Part shown: piece after piece, positions 46,085 to 55,272 of the stretch
Numbering within the stretch: the first letter of the stretch is position 1
How the letters are laid out: every line of letters starts with the position of its first letter
Assembly (NCBI GenBank): GCA_937944055.1
Contig: CALDZJ010000057.1
Coordinates: 1-59,480 of the forward strand
DNA length: 59,480 bases
From: an uncultured Verrucomicrobiales bacterium
GTDB taxonomy: Bacteria; Verrucomicrobiota; Verrucomicrobiia; Verrucomicrobiales; Akkermansiaceae
Direction of reading: 5' to 3'
Position numbers and translations under genes: made by a program
The notes under the pieces: model-generated
What the model saw: only the letters and a program-made list of their open reading frames with translations
The model's database searches: none
Told to the model about the DNA's origin: nothing

Positions 46085-46381
46085 TCACTCCTCCCGCTTG
46101 ATCCCTAGCTCCTTAAGCAAAAGCCCATCTAGATCATCTTCACTAGGTTTTAGGCATTCAGATTTCCCAAAGCGCACGATCTGTAGCCGCTTCTCAGTCT
46201 CTCCGATTGCTAAAAAAATATCCTGCACACGTAGGCCCGAGTAGCGCGTCCCGATCACCTTACCAAAGAAGCGTCCATCCCCACCCGCACTGGTCATCAT
46301 CTCGCCCGACTCAGTGCTGAAGTCACTAAAATGTTCACGGATTGCCGCATCGATGTGCTTTTGAATTTCTACAGTGTTCAT
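46085..46381 (-). CDS. Small protein of unknown function
   Basis: 98 residues, MNTVEIQKHIDAAIREHF at the N-terminus, then a GGDGRFFGKVIGTRYSG loop and a beta hairpin LRVQDIFLAIGETEKRLQIVRFG. No signal peptide or membrane segment is present. I do not recognise a family. It lies 46 bases downstream of prfC in the same direction and could be the last gene of that transcript, convergent with the M3 peptidase. Codon use resembles its neighbours, so I think it is real. Confidence 0.6.
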   Translation of the reverse strand: MNTVEIQKHIDAAIREHFSDFSTESGEMMTSAGGDGRFFGKVIGTRYSGLRVQDIFLAIGETEKRLQIVRFGKSECLKPSEDDLDGLLLKELGIKREE

Positions 46382-46427
46382 GACTTCATGATCGGTCTTC
46401 TTTTAATTCCCCCTTCACCTCCCTCAC

Positions 46428-48098
46428 CTAAGCATGATTTCGGAAAATCAGATGCTCATTGCGCTCGTGAAGATTACCGACGAGGTAAGGTGAGGTCAAG
46501 AGCACGACCCATTGCCCATCTTGATCACGGGCAATGACGCAGCCCGAGGGCAACTCCACGGCAGGCGGCTCACGCTCACTGCGAGACCGCTCCGCTTCCT
46601 TTTCCTCGAACCACTGCACCACCGTCCAGCGAGGATGTTCTAGGCGAGTTTCCACCTGATACTCAGAAAGAAGTCGCGCTTGTAAAACCTCAAACTGGAG
46701 GGGCCCCACCGCCCCCAGGAGAGGAACCGCCTGCGCGCTATTGTGGACTTGGTAAGCCTGAGCGACTCCTTCTTTCATCAGCTGCTCCATCCCAGCGCGA
46801 TAGCGTTTCACATTAAGCGTGTCACTATTCATAATATAAGTGAAGCACTCGGGGGTGAAGCGAGGCATCTCTTGATACTCGATCTTAGGATCACTCGTGA
46901 GCGTGTCGCCAATGAGGAATTGATAGTTTCCCACCAAAGCGAGAATATCTCCCGCATAGGCTGTATCAAGAGTCTCGCGATCTTGGCCGAAGAGCTTCTG
47001 GGCATTGGCAAGCCTGACTTTCTTCCCCGATCGTTGATCAATCACCTGCATATCCCTCTGGAACACCCCAGAAACAATGCGGATAAACACCGCGCGGTCA
47101 CGATGACGCGGGTTCATATTAGCCTGAATTTTAAAGACGAAACCCGAGAAATGCTCACTCTGCGGGGCAATCAGCTGATCCTGACTCAGGCGCCCAGCCG
47201 GAGGCGGAGCCATTTCTAAAAAGCTCTCCAGCATGTTCTGCACGCCGAAGTTATTCATAGCGCTCCCGAAGTAGATCGGCATCTGCTCCCCCGCCAAAAC
47301 CCGTGCCAGATCAAGCGGCTCGGTGAGGCCATCTAAGAGTTCCACCTCCTGAAGGACACTTTCATAAAGTTCATCACTCAAAGCTTCACGCACCTTCTCA
47401 TCCTCGATCCCCGCGACCTCAAGCGGGGCTTTAAACGCCCCATGCGCCGTCCGCTCGAAGAGATTCACCTCCGCCTTCATCCGGTCATAGACCCCGCGAA
47501 AACGAGGACCATCTCCGAGCGGCCAATTCACGGGAGCCGGAGCCAGTTTAAGAACTCTTTCAAGCTCATCCATCAGCTCCAAGGGCGGGCGCGAAGGCCG
47601 GTCCATCTTATTCACGAAAACAAAAATCGGAACCCCACGGCGCCGACACACCTCGAATAATTTTAAGGTCTGAGCCTCGATGCCCTTACCAGCATCAATC
47701 ACCATCACCGCCGCATCCACCGCAGAAAGCACCCGGTAAGTGTCTTCAGAGAAATCGTGGTGCCCAGGAGTATCCAGCAGATTGACGCAGCAGCCTTGAT
47801 ACTCGAATTGCAGCACGGTGGATGAAACAGAAATCCCCCGCTCCTTCTCCATCGTCATCCAGTCACTGGAAGTCGCTTGCTGCTCCCGCTTAGAGGTCAC
47901 ACTACCAGCCAAGCCGATCGCGCCTCCATAAAGGAGGAGTTTTTCCGTCAGAGTCGTCTTACCCGCATCTGGGTGAGAGATGATGGCGAAGGTGCGCCGC
48001 CGCGCGATCTCACGAGCGACAGAACTGGGCACCTGATTCGAGGAATCTGAAGTGGTCAAAACAGAGAGACGGGTAACTTGCCCGCGAGTGATTAGCAA
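46428..48098 (-). CDS. prfC: Peptide chain release factor 3
   Basis: A 556-residue GTPase that recycles RF1/RF2 after termination. G-domain motifs are SHPDAGKT (G1), DTPGHHDFSEDTYR (G3) and NKMDRPSRPP (G4), with the RF3-specific VNWPLGDG and a C-terminal QFEVLQARLLSEYQVE. The N-terminus is about 25 residues longer than E. coli RF3 if the first ATG is used; the homologous part begins near VAREIARRRTFAII and no closer ATG exists. Efficient termination at TGA could compete with selenocysteine insertion, but nothing here shows a link. Confidence 0.96.
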   Translation of the reverse strand: MLITRGQVTRLSVLTTSDSSNQVPSSVAREIARRRTFAIISHPDAGKTTLTEKLLLYGGAIGLAGSVTSKREQQATSSDWMTMEKERGISVSSTVLQFEYQGCCVNLLDTPGHHDFSEDTYRVLSAVDAAVMVIDAGKGIEAQTLKLFEVCRRRGVPIFVFVNKMDRPSRPPLELMDELERVLKLAPAPVNWPLGDGPRFRGVYDRMKAEVNLFERTAHGAFKAPLEVAGIEDEKVREALSDELYESVLQEVELLDGLTEPLDLARVLAGEQMPIYFGSAMNNFGVQNMLESFLEMAPPPAGRLSQDQLIAPQSEHFSGFVFKIQANMNPRHRDRAVFIRIVSGVFQRDMQVIDQRSGKKVRLANAQKLFGQDRETLDTAYAGDILALVGNYQFLIGDTLTSDPKIEYQEMPRFTPECFTYIMNSDTLNVKRYRAGMEQLMKEGVAQAYQVHNSAQAVPLLGAVGPLQFEVLQARLLSEYQVETRLEHPRWTVVQWFEEKEAERSRSEREPPAVELPSGCVIARDQDGQWVVLLTSPYLVGNLHERNEHLIFRNHA

Positions 48099-48137
48099 CT
48101 CTCCCGATCACTTCAGAAAAATAAATGACCGTGAATG

Positions 48138-48710
48138 CTACTCCTCCGCGATCACCTTCGTCTTAGCCCAATCATCCCCCAGCCTTCTCCCCGCTCCCAC
48201 ATTCCCGCTACGCGACAGCATGATGAAGCACTCGATCACGCCGAGAAGCGGAACGGCAAAGAGAAGATTCCGAGTCGCCCCCGTGACCCAGTCTCCGCTG
48301 AGAGAAGCACCCTCCTCACTCACTGCTCTGATTCTCATCGCCTTTTTGCCGATGCTCTGCCCATCGAGGAAGGGAAGGCTATCACGAGTCAACATGACCA
48401 GCCCAATCACGGCATATTGTAAAAAACCTGAACCCGTAATGAGTAAAACGAGATAGCCAATGAAGCTCGCCGCGATGCCATCAATCAGCAGCCCCAACAG
48501 GCGCTTCACCAAGTCAGTCTCCACCCCATCAGACGCCGATGCGGAAATCTCTTCAACGGGCTCAGGCTCCGACTTAGGCTCGGCGGCGGGAGCAAGCTTA
48601 GAGGGAGAGCTCTGATCTGGCTCAGCCTGATCAAGCGCGCTCACCGGCGGCCGCACGGGCGGAGCCGTCTTAATGGTCGGTTTAGGAATCGCTTTCTTAT
48701 CTTCAGCCAT
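48138..48710 (-). CDS. RDD-family membrane protein
   Basis: 190 residues. The first 90 are a disordered Lys/Pro/Ala/Glu-rich cytoplasmic region. The RDD domain follows with the namesake pattern in [22 protein letters not shown], a second membrane segment ([14 protein letters not shown]), the conserved [19 protein letters not shown], and a third segment ([19 protein letters not shown]) ending in [16 protein letters not shown] proteins are small membrane proteins, some linked to ion exchange, with no general function known. It lies 39 bases before prfC and probably shares its transcript. Confidence 0.9.
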   Translation of the reverse strand: MAEDKKAIPKPTIKTAPPVRPPVSALDQAEPDQSSPSKLAPAAEPKSEPEPVEEISASASDGVETDLVKRLLGLLIDGIAASFIGYLVLLITGSGFLQYAVIGLVMLTRDSLPFLDGQSIGKKAMRIRAVSEEGASLSGDWVTGATRNLLFAVPLLGVIECFIMLSRSGNVGAGRRLGDDWAKTKVIAEE

Positions 48711-48737
48711 AATCCGAGCTTAGCATCAAATGAGCAA

Positions 48738-49808
48738 TTGGGCGAGGTCCGTCCGCTTTTTCATTCTTTTTCACTCCCCTCGCTCTTAGATTTCCTCGCA
48801 CTCCCCTGCCTCTCGCCTATCCTTGCCGCATCTGAAAAAACCTTCCATTTCCATGACTCGATTTGCGCCGCCACTGGCGCTCGCTCGCTCGAGGTGAGCG
48901 AAACGATCCAAGAACTCTGGAGCGGCTATGGGGAAATTTTACGCATCAAGTTGCAGGGAACTCAGCCCGCCTCAGTCATCGCCAAACACGTCCACTTCCC
49001 CAAAGATGGAACTCATCCACGGGGGTGGAATTCTAAGCTCGCTCATCAACGGAAGCGCAAATCCTACCAGATCGAGAGGGCGTGGTATGAGCATTGGAGT
49101 GAGCGCTGCGGGGAGCAAGCGCGCGTCCCAAAGCTCCTTCACCTCGATCAAAGCGCAGAGCAATCCCTCCTCCTCCTAGAAGACCTAGATGCATCCGGCT
49201 ACCCACTCCGCCTCAGCACTCCGTCTCCCGCGCAAGTCCGTGGCTGCCTTGACTGGCTGGCCCACTTTCACGCCACTTTCATGAATGCCGCACCTCAGAA
49301 GCTTTGGCAAAAAGGCAGCTACTGGCAACTCGAAACCCGGAGTGAGGAACTCGCCGCGCTCGCTGATCTAGAGCTCAAAGAAGCAGCTCCAACGCTCGAC
49401 CGGATCCTAAATAACGCGCGCTATCAAACGATCATTCACGGCGATGCCAAGCTAGCGAACTTCTGCTTTGCAGAAACCCACCCTGCGGTGGCCGCAGTGG
49501 ACTTCCAATACGTCGGCGGTGGATGCGGCATGAAGGACCTCGCCTACTTCCTCGGATCTTGCCTTGATGAATCCGCCTGTGAGAGGCAAGAATCCGAGCT
49601 CTTGACCTACTATTTCACGAGTCTCCGGCGCGCCCTCACCAGTGAGCAAGCGGCGGTCGATGCCGATGCTCTGGAACAAGAATGGCGCGCACTTTTTCCA
49701 ATTGCCTGGGCTGACTTCCATCGTTTCCTCAAAGGCTGGAGCCCCGGACATTGGAAAATCAATTCCTACAGCGAGCGGATCTGCCGCGAAGTCATCAACT
49801 CGCTCTAA
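48738..49808 (+). CDS. Kinase-like protein (ecdysteroid-kinase/APH-type phosphotransferase fold)
   Basis: Up to 356 residues. The protein-kinase-like fold of the APH/EcKL group is supported by the catalytic loop [13 protein letters not shown] (HGDxxxxN), the metal Asp in [22 protein letters not shown] and a Lys in [11 protein letters not shown]. Related bacterial proteins are annotated as oxidoreductase- or choline-kinase-like phosphotransferases of unknown substrate. The start is doubtful: the only frame start is TTG at 48738, and the first 35 residues are C/T-rich and unlike homologues, whose similarity begins near [16 protein letters not shown]. Only 27 bases separate it from the divergent RDD gene. 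Confidence 0.8.
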   Translation: MGEVRPLFHSFSLPSLLDFLALPCLSPILAASEKTFHFHDSICAATGARSLEVSETIQELWSGYGEILRIKLQGTQPASVIAKHVHFPKDGTHPRGWNSKLAHQRKRKSYQIERAWYEHWSERCGEQARVPKLLHLDQSAEQSLLLLEDLDASGYPLRLSTPSPAQVRGCLDWLAHFHATFMNAAPQKLWQKGSYWQLETRSEELAALADLELKEAAPTLDRILNNARYQTIIHGDAKLANFCFAETHPAVAAVDFQYVGGGCGMKDLAYFLGSCLDESACERQESELLTYYFTSLRRALTSEQAAVDADALEQEWRALFPIAWADFHRFLKGWSPGHWKINSYSERICREVINSL

Positions 49809-49851
49809 AGTTTGCAGGAAGCCACAAGTTCAACCAAGATCTGCCGTAACA

Positions 49852-50538
49852 ATGAGTGAACCTGAGAAGCCCCCTAGGCAAAAAAGAGACAAAGATCATA
49901 AAAATCCTAGCCGCCCCACTCGCCCCACTGCCCCCAACAAGGCGGAAACCGCTCTCCTCCCCGCCTTTCCCGGCCTTCCGCTAGAGAAAATCCTTGTCCC
50001 TAAAACCGAAGCCGACTGCCAATCTGCACTCGCCGAGATATGGGCAGCTGGCATCACCGGCTTCGATACCGAGGCAAAGCCCACCTTCCGCAAAGGCGAA
50101 GTCAGCAGCGGTCCGCACGTCGTCCAATTTTCCCTCAGCGACAAGGCCTACATCTTCCAACTGCGAAACGAGGCTTGTCAAAAAGCAGCCGCCACCATCA
50201 TCGCCTCAGAGGAGATTTTGAAAGTTGGCTTTGGTCTCAAAAATGACCACAAGCAGATCCGTAAGCGCCTCGGGATAGACCTCACTCAGGTCCTCGATCT
50301 GGATCAAATCTTCCGGAAGATGGGCTACGCGGGGCAAATCGGAGTGCGAGGCGCGATCGGGGTGCTTTTAAAACTCTGCTTTAAAAAGTCCAAGTCCACC
50401 ACCACCAGTAATTGGGCCCTCGCAGAACTCAGCGAGCGGCAACTCAGCTACGCCGCTAATGATGCTTACGCCGCTCTGAAAATCTTAGAAAAATTGCAAG
50501 AAAAGGGACTAGTCGGGGAAGACGGAGAGCTTCTCTGA
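49852..50538 (+). CDS. 3'-5' exonuclease, WRN/RNase D-like DEDDy fold
   Basis: 228 residues from the ATG at 49852; the frame is open further upstream but only as a shadow of the kinase gene. A basic disordered head (about 1-45) precedes the exonuclease domain: Exo I in GFDTEAKP, Exo II in KVGFGLKNDHKQIRKR, Exo III in YAANDAYAALKI with the DEDDy Tyr. A GAIGVLLKLCFKKSKSTTTSNWA segment matches WRN-type enzymes. No other domain is present. Substrate, DNA or RNA, is not decided by sequence. It is the third DEDD exonuclease in the window, after those at 7.5 and 24.0 kb. Confidence 0.88.
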   Translation: MSEPEKPPRQKRDKDHKNPSRPTRPTAPNKAETALLPAFPGLPLEKILVPKTEADCQSALAEIWAAGITGFDTEAKPTFRKGEVSSGPHVVQFSLSDKAYIFQLRNEACQKAAATIIASEEILKVGFGLKNDHKQIRKRLGIDLTQVLDLDQIFRKMGYAGQIGVRGAIGVLLKLCFKKSKSTTTSNWALAELSERQLSYAANDAYAALKILEKLQEKGLVGEDGELL

Positions 50539-50556
50539 GCCCCTCAAAAATCCACG

Positions 50557-50976
50557 CTAGCCACCGGCAAAGACCGGCTGAAAGCCCGCTTCGCAGAGGA
50601 TCTGCTTCACCTCCTCACGCTTATCGCCCTGAATCTCAATGCAGCCATCTTTCACCGTGCCACCCACTCCGCAAGCCCTCTGCATCTTCTTGGCGAGTTC
50701 CTTCTTCTCGGGAAGGCCGATGCCCGTGAAATTCTTCACCACCGTGACCGCCTTCCCACCACGATGAGCGGTCTGCCGCACGATGTCCACTCGCCCACGC
50801 TTCATGTTTTTTGCCCCACGCCCGGAGCCCTCTTGCTGCGCTTCCTCCGGCTCAGCTGGCCCAGCTGGCAAATCGCCCAAAGCATCCAGAGCCCCTGCCG
50901 CAAAGGGATTTTGAACTTCGAGTTCCTTCTCTTGCTCCGCCTTTAAGCGTGCTGCTTTTTCCTTTCGCCGGCTCAT
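50557..50976 (-). CDS. SUI1/YciH-like translation factor
   Basis: 139 residues from the ATG at 50976. The frame reaches to 51063 but only inside the previous gene. A Lys/Glu-rich head (MSRRKEKAARLKAEQEKEL) and a linker lead to the eIF1-like SUI1 domain: GKAVTVVKNFTGIGLPEKKELAKKMQRACGVGGTVKDGCIEIQGDKREEV. The bacterial relatives (E. coli YciH) affect start-codon fidelity. It lies five bases after the cobA-hemD fusion, at the end of the heme operon. A start-selection factor is of interest in a window with few ribosome-binding sites, though no link is shown. Confidence 0.92.
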   Translation of the reverse strand: MSRRKEKAARLKAEQEKELEVQNPFAAGALDALGDLPAGPAEPEEAQQEGSGRGAKNMKRGRVDIVRQTAHRGGKAVTVVKNFTGIGLPEKKELAKKMQRACGVGGTVKDGCIEIQGDKREEVKQILCEAGFQPVFAGG

Positions 50977-50981
50977 TTCTT

Positions 50982-52490
50982 TTACTTTGCAAAGTGCTTG
51001 AGAATCGTCTGTACCAGTCCCTCGATGTCGTGCTGATCTGACTCGATCGATGGAGCACCGCATTGTGCTTGGAAGGCTCGATGAGTGACGGGGCCGATGC
51101 AGGCAGCCTCACAGCCTTCTGGCCAATCGAGGTCCATTTTGAAAAAATGATCCACCGTAGAGCCGCTGGTGAAGGTGATCAGATCCGCGCCTTCCTCTCG
51201 GAGTTGCTCCGCCGCTCCCGTGGGGTCACTCGTCTCAGAAACCGTCCGGTAGGCCAGGCAGCTATCAACAATCGCACCGAGCTCCATGAGGCCATCATAA
51301 ATCACATCACGCGTCTCCTCAGCCTTGATCCAGAGGATTTTTTGATGCTCCACACTTTCGTTCTTAAAAGCCTCGATCAAGCCCTCCGCTACGAATTTTT
51401 GAGGGAGTAAATCGACCGCGTAGCGATACTCTCGGATCTTCGCCTCCGTACTGGGCCCGATCGCGGCGATACGGCATCCTCCCAAGCTGCGCGCGTCTTG
51501 ATAGGTCGCATAAAAGGCATCGAAGAATCGCTCCACCCCATTCGGGCTCGTAAAAACGAGCCAGTCATAAGTATGAGACTCGGCAACCGATTCCGCAAAG
51601 CCCTGCTTATCCTGAGGATGCTCGATACGGATGGTGGGCAGCTCGATGACGTCTGCGCCCAGCTCAGCGAGGCGCTTGCTCAGACCACCTGCTTGCTCTC
51701 GGGTCCGAGTGACCACAATCCGTTTGCCAAAGAGCGGGCGAGTCTCAAACCAATTGATCTTTTCACGCTCGCGAACCACCTCTCCAATCACGGCCACAGC
51801 GGGTGATTTAAAATGCGCCTCCTCCACAATGTCAGCGATCGTCTCGAGAGTTCCCTGCACCGTTTGGTGCTTTCCGGTAGTGGCCCAACGGGTCAGTGCA
51901 ATTGGCGTCTCCACGGCCGCTCCACCCTTCATGAACTCCTCACAGATCCCTCGGAGGCGCGAAACACCCATCACGAAGACTTTGGTGCCCGGTGTCTGAG
52001 CGAGCTGTTCAAAATCGAGTGAAGTCTCGCCCTTTGTCGGATCTTCATGACCCGTGAAAATAGTCAACTGCGAGCAATGATCCCGATGCGTGACCGGGAT
52101 CCCCGCATAAGCTGGGCCTGCGATCGTAGAGGAGATTCCGGGCACAATTTCAAAAGGCACCCCTGCTTCCGCCAGCTCGGCGGCCTCTTCTCCCCCCCTG
52201 CCGAAGATCATCGGATCGCCCCCCTTGAGACGTGTCACGACCTTTCCTTGCAGAGTTTTCTCCACGATGAGGGCATTGATCTGATCCTGCGGAATGGCAT
52301 GATCTGCCGCGCGCTTTCCGGCGAAAATGAGCTCACAGCCCTTCTTGGCCCAGCCGAGCAACTCCGCGCTAGAGAGAGCATCATACACCAGAACATCGCA
52401 CTTCTCGATGCACTCTTTTGCCTTCAGCGTGACTAATCCCAAATCGCCGGGACCTGCGCCGACGAGGTAACAAATTCCCTGCTTACTCAT
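50982..52490 (-). CDS. cobA-hemD: Uroporphyrinogen-III C-methyltransferase / uroporphyrinogen-III synthase fusion
   Basis: 502 residues with two enzymes of tetrapyrrole synthesis. Residues 1-245 are SUMT: VGAGPGDLGLVTLKA, GKVVTRLKGGDPMIFGRGGEE, EIVPGISSTIAGPAYAGIPVTHRD and FVMGVSRL. Residues about 255-502 are HemD: KRIVVTRTREQAGGLSKRLAELG and the C-terminal LITFTSGSTVDHFF. The pair makes uroporphyrinogen III and then diverts some to precorrin-2 (siroheme, cobalamin). It overlaps hemC by four bases (ATGA), so hemC, hemD and cobA activities are made together. Confidence 0.95.
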   Translation of the reverse strand: MSKQGICYLVGAGPGDLGLVTLKAKECIEKCDVLVYDALSSAELLGWAKKGCELIFAGKRAADHAIPQDQINALIVEKTLQGKVVTRLKGGDPMIFGRGGEEAAELAEAGVPFEIVPGISSTIAGPAYAGIPVTHRDHCSQLTIFTGHEDPTKGETSLDFEQLAQTPGTKVFVMGVSRLRGICEEFMKGGAAVETPIALTRWATTGKHQTVQGTLETIADIVEEAHFKSPAVAVIGEVVREREKINWFETRPLFGKRIVVTRTREQAGGLSKRLAELGADVIELPTIRIEHPQDKQGFAESVAESHTYDWLVFTSPNGVERFFDAFYATYQDARSLGGCRIAAIGPSTEAKIREYRYAVDLLPQKFVAEGLIEAFKNESVEHQKILWIKAEETRDVIYDGLMELGAIVDSCLAYRTVSETSDPTGAAEQLREEGADLITFTSGSTVDHFFKMDLDWPEGCEAACIGPVTHRAFQAQCGAPSIESDQHDIEGLVQTILKHFAK

Positions 52491-53407
52491 TTTAAATTTT
52501 CAAAAAGTTGCTGGGCCACTTCGAGCGGGACCACACCGCTGGCTCTGCTCTTACGAGGCGAGCCGGGATTCTCAGGAAAGACGCGTGCCCCCATCTCTAA
52601 ATGCTCACCTGTGAGGGTAGACCACACCCCAATCGGAGTGGAGCAACCAGCATCGAGCAGTCTCAAAAATTCACGCTCTGCCGTGATGCGGTTCCAAGTA
52701 TCGAGATCATTTAAGGCATCAATCAACTCGCCGCTCTCCTCATCACCTCGGCGGATTTCTAAGCCCACAGCCCCTTGCCCGGCAGCCGGGAAAAAACTCC
52801 GCTCCGGGAGACACTCCACGAAGACGGGATGGCGATGAATCTCGAACATTCCCTCCGTCTGGTAGCCGAGTCGGCTCAGGCCAGCTTCCGCCAGAATAAT
52901 GCCATCGTAGTCCGCATCCATCGCCGCCTTCTCCATGCGCGTCGGCACATTACCACGGAGATCGACAATCTTCACACCCGGCTTCAAGAACTGCAACATG
53001 CGTGCGCGACGCACCGAACTGCTTCCCACGCGCGATCCCTTCCGCACTTCCGACCACGGGATTTTCCCCACCCACACATCGGCCACCGGAGCGCGCTCCA
53101 GCACCGAACGCAGCTGAAAAGGCGGCTCTAAAACAGTGGGCAAATCTTTAAGACTATGCACCGCCACATCAATCTCCCCCTTCTCCAAAGCCACCTCGAG
53201 CTCCTTAATAAAAACCCCCTTATCCCAAATCCCCTCCACCTTTGCGACCTCGCTCAATGCCACATCCGTCCGGCGGTCGCCCGTGGTCTTGATAATCACC
53301 CTCTCCACCTCTAAATCTGGAAAATGAACAGCCAGCGCCGCCTCTGTCATCTCAGCCTGCTTCAGGGCAAGGGCGCTGCCACGCGTTCCGATTTTTAAGG
53401 TCTTCAT
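52487..53407 (-). CDS. hemC: Hydroxymethylbilane synthase (porphobilinogen deaminase)
   Basis: A 306-residue enzyme joining four porphobilinogen units into hydroxymethylbilane. Visible marks are GTRGSALALKQAE at the N-terminus, KDLPT with the catalytic Asp in VAVHSLKDLP, the Arg-rich VGSSSVRRARML, and the dipyrromethane cofactor Cys in LDAGCSTPIG. Length is normal. It lies three bases after hemA and overlaps cobA-hemD, giving the pathway order hemA, hemC, hemD. Confidence 0.97.
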   Translation of the reverse strand: MKTLKIGTRGSALALKQAEMTEAALAVHFPDLEVERVIIKTTGDRRTDVALSEVAKVEGIWDKGVFIKELEVALEKGEIDVAVHSLKDLPTVLEPPFQLRSVLERAPVADVWVGKIPWSEVRKGSRVGSSSVRRARMLQFLKPGVKIVDLRGNVPTRMEKAAMDADYDGIILAEAGLSRLGYQTEGMFEIHRHPVFVECLPERSFFPAAGQGAVGLEIRRGDEESGELIDALNDLDTWNRITAEREFLRLLDAGCSTPIGVWSTLTGEHLEMGARVFPENPGSPRKSRASGVVPLEVAQQLFENLK

Positions 53408-53410
53408 AGT

Positions 53411-54424
53411 TTAGTCGTTCACAGTTGGAAGAGAGCTTTTATCAATCTCTTCACGGATGATTTCTTCGCAGAGCAGAAGCTGCTCCTCCCGCCGCTTCCT
53501 CGCCTCATCTGCCATCTCTTGCAAGGTATCAATATCGTAAAGATAGACCTCATCAATCTCACCGACCTCTGGATCAATGTCACGAGGGACCGCAATATCC
53601 ACCATGATCAGCGGGCGGAATTTACGCTTACGCCGCACAGCCTCGACGTGCGCCGGCTTCACCACAAAGTGCGGAGCACCCGTCGCGGCGATGACCACAT
53701 CCAAATGAGTCAACTCCTCTTCCCAACCGCGAAAGGGCACGGCGCGGCCACCTATTTCATCCGCCAAGTCCGCCGCCTTATCAAAGGAACGATTTGTCAC
53801 CATCACCGAGGAGGCTCCGCGCGATTGCAGGGCCCGGGCTGTCTTACGGCTCATCTCACCCGCTCCGATCACCATCACCGAGCTCCCCTTCAGCTTCCCA
53901 AAAACCTTCTCGGCTAACTCTACCGAGGCCCCCGCCACCGAGGTCGCCCCTTCCTGAATCGCAGTGTGAGTGCGCACACGCTTCCCCACGCCGAAGGCCT
54001 TTTGAAAAAGCTTATTGAGGACCGCCTTCGTCGCCCCGCCATCCAGCGATCTTTGGTAAGCCTTCTTCACTTGGCCGAAGATCTCCGTCTCCCCCAGCAC
54101 CATCGAGTTCATTCCGCTGGCCACTCGGCAAAGATGCTCCGCCGCTCCACGCGCCTCATGATGATAAAAAACCCCCTCTCGAGGGCCGGAGTAATCACGC
54201 TGACCACAGATCCACTCCTCCAGCTCCGCCACCCCACTCCCACCATTCACGACAGCGTAGTATTCCGTGCGATTACAAGTCGATAAAACCACCCCTTCTA
54301 AGACATCACCCGCCGATAAAAGCATCTCCACCTCCCGATCCAAGCCCCCTTCCGTAAGCGCAAATCTCTCCCGCACCTCCACGGGTGCAGTCTCATGATT
54401 CAGGCCAAGACAGACGAGTTTCAT
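53411..54424 (-). CDS. hemA: Glutamyl-tRNA reductase
   Basis: A 337-residue NADPH enzyme reducing Glu-tRNA(Glu) to glutamate-1-semialdehyde, the first C5-route step of heme synthesis. The start at 54424 (MKLVCLGLNHETAPVEVRERF) gives the catalytic Cys50 in STCNRTE, the same position as in E. coli. The longer frame to 54544 lies inside the upstream gene. The NADPH domain has SVMVIGAGEMSRKTARAL, and VDIAVPRDIDPEVGEIDEVYLYDIDTL is typical. It is shorter than E. coli HemA at the dimerisation end, truncated after about 337 of 418 residues. Its ATG overlaps the stop of the ccsA-like gene (TGATG). Confidence 0.94.
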   Translation of the reverse strand: MKLVCLGLNHETAPVEVRERFALTEGGLDREVEMLLSAGDVLEGVVLSTCNRTEYYAVVNGGSGVAELEEWICGQRDYSGPREGVFYHHEARGAAEHLCRVASGMNSMVLGETEIFGQVKKAYQRSLDGGATKAVLNKLFQKAFGVGKRVRTHTAIQEGATSVAGASVELAEKVFGKLKGSSVMVIGAGEMSRKTARALQSRGASSVMVTNRSFDKAADLADEIGGRAVPFRGWEEELTHLDVVIAATGAPHFVVKPAHVEAVRRKRKFRPLIMVDIAVPRDIDPEVGEIDEVYLYDIDTLQEMADEARKRREEQLLLCEEIIREEIDKSSLPTVND

Positions 54425-55224
54425 CACAGCTTTGCAAAGACGAAGAGCGAGAGAATAAAGAGCAAGGTCAAACCGATCGCAAGATGCCGCCCGGGCATCC
54501 CACGGACGAAATGGATCCCGAGCAAAACAGCATAAAGAACCCAAGTGATCGTCGCCACGATGAGGTGGATATTCATCGAGCCTGACTTCATAAAAAGACC
54601 CGCCACGATTCCCGCCGTCAACACCAGCCAGCCCACCAAGGCAATCCGCGCCATCGCCTGCACCAAGCGCTGCACCGAGGGCATCCCCTGCACGAGCCCC
54701 CCACTAAGATTTCGCGATTTTAACCGACCATTCAGCACCAAAAACATCACCCCCGCCACCGCCGCCAAGGCCAGCGCTCCATAGGATAAAACCGAAAGCG
54801 CAGCGTGAGTCTCACGCCAGTGATCGACCACCTCTGCCCGTTCCACCCCAGCCGCAAAAGAGCCCGGAATGAGCGCGATGACTTGCAAAACCACCACCAA
54901 CGGAGCAGTGAAAACCCCCAACAACGAGAGCCGATAAGCACTCCCCGTCACAAGATAAAAAAGAGTCAGAGACCAAGCGAGAAATAGGCAAATTTCACCC
55001 ACATCACCGAGCGGACATCGCCCCCTGAGCTCACCCCGCCACCCCAGCGCCATCAGCTGAGCGCCGAAGGCCAGAGCCATCCATAAAAAAGCAGCCCGCC
55101 CCGGCTTCTCTGCCCTCATCGCCAACACCCCCAGAACACCCCCCGCTGCCGCAAGAGCTGTCGCAATGATGACCCAGCCAATTCCCATGCCCATGTAACT
55201 GGCCTCAAGCCGCGCAGCTTTCAA
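54424..55224 (-). CDS. HemX/CcsA-like cytochrome c assembly membrane protein
   Basis: 266 residues with seven or eight membrane segments, for example WVIIATALAAAGGVLGVLAM, FTAPLVVVLQVIALIPGSF and LVLTAGIVAGLF. HemX/CcsA features are the GDVGEICLFLAWSLTLFYLV segment and conserved His residues (VVDHWRETHAALSVLSYGALAL; HLIVATITWVLYAVLLGIHF), likely heme ligands. In other bacteria this gene precedes hemA, as here, and may tune HemA level or handle heme; it lacks the WWD-type motif of full CcsA. A later ATG (MGMGIGWV, ten codons in) is also possible. Confidence 0.85.
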   Translation of the reverse strand: MKAARLEASYMGMGIGWVIIATALAAAGGVLGVLAMRAEKPGRAAFLWMALAFGAQLMALGWRGELRGRCPLGDVGEICLFLAWSLTLFYLVTGSAYRLSLLGVFTAPLVVVLQVIALIPGSFAAGVERAEVVDHWRETHAALSVLSYGALALAAVAGVMFLVLNGRLKSRNLSGGLVQGMPSVQRLVQAMARIALVGWLVLTAGIVAGLFMKSGSMNIHLIVATITWVLYAVLLGIHFVRGMPGRHLAIGLTLLFILSLFVFAKL

Positions 55225-55272
55225 GCGCAGAACAAAAAGAAGGAAGAATTATTCTTACGCAGCGGGCGCAGC

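Noticed and set aside
49642-49851. N-terminal extension of the WRN-like exonuclease
   Set aside because: It overlaps the end of the kinase gene in another frame; the ATG at 49852 gives a normal protein.
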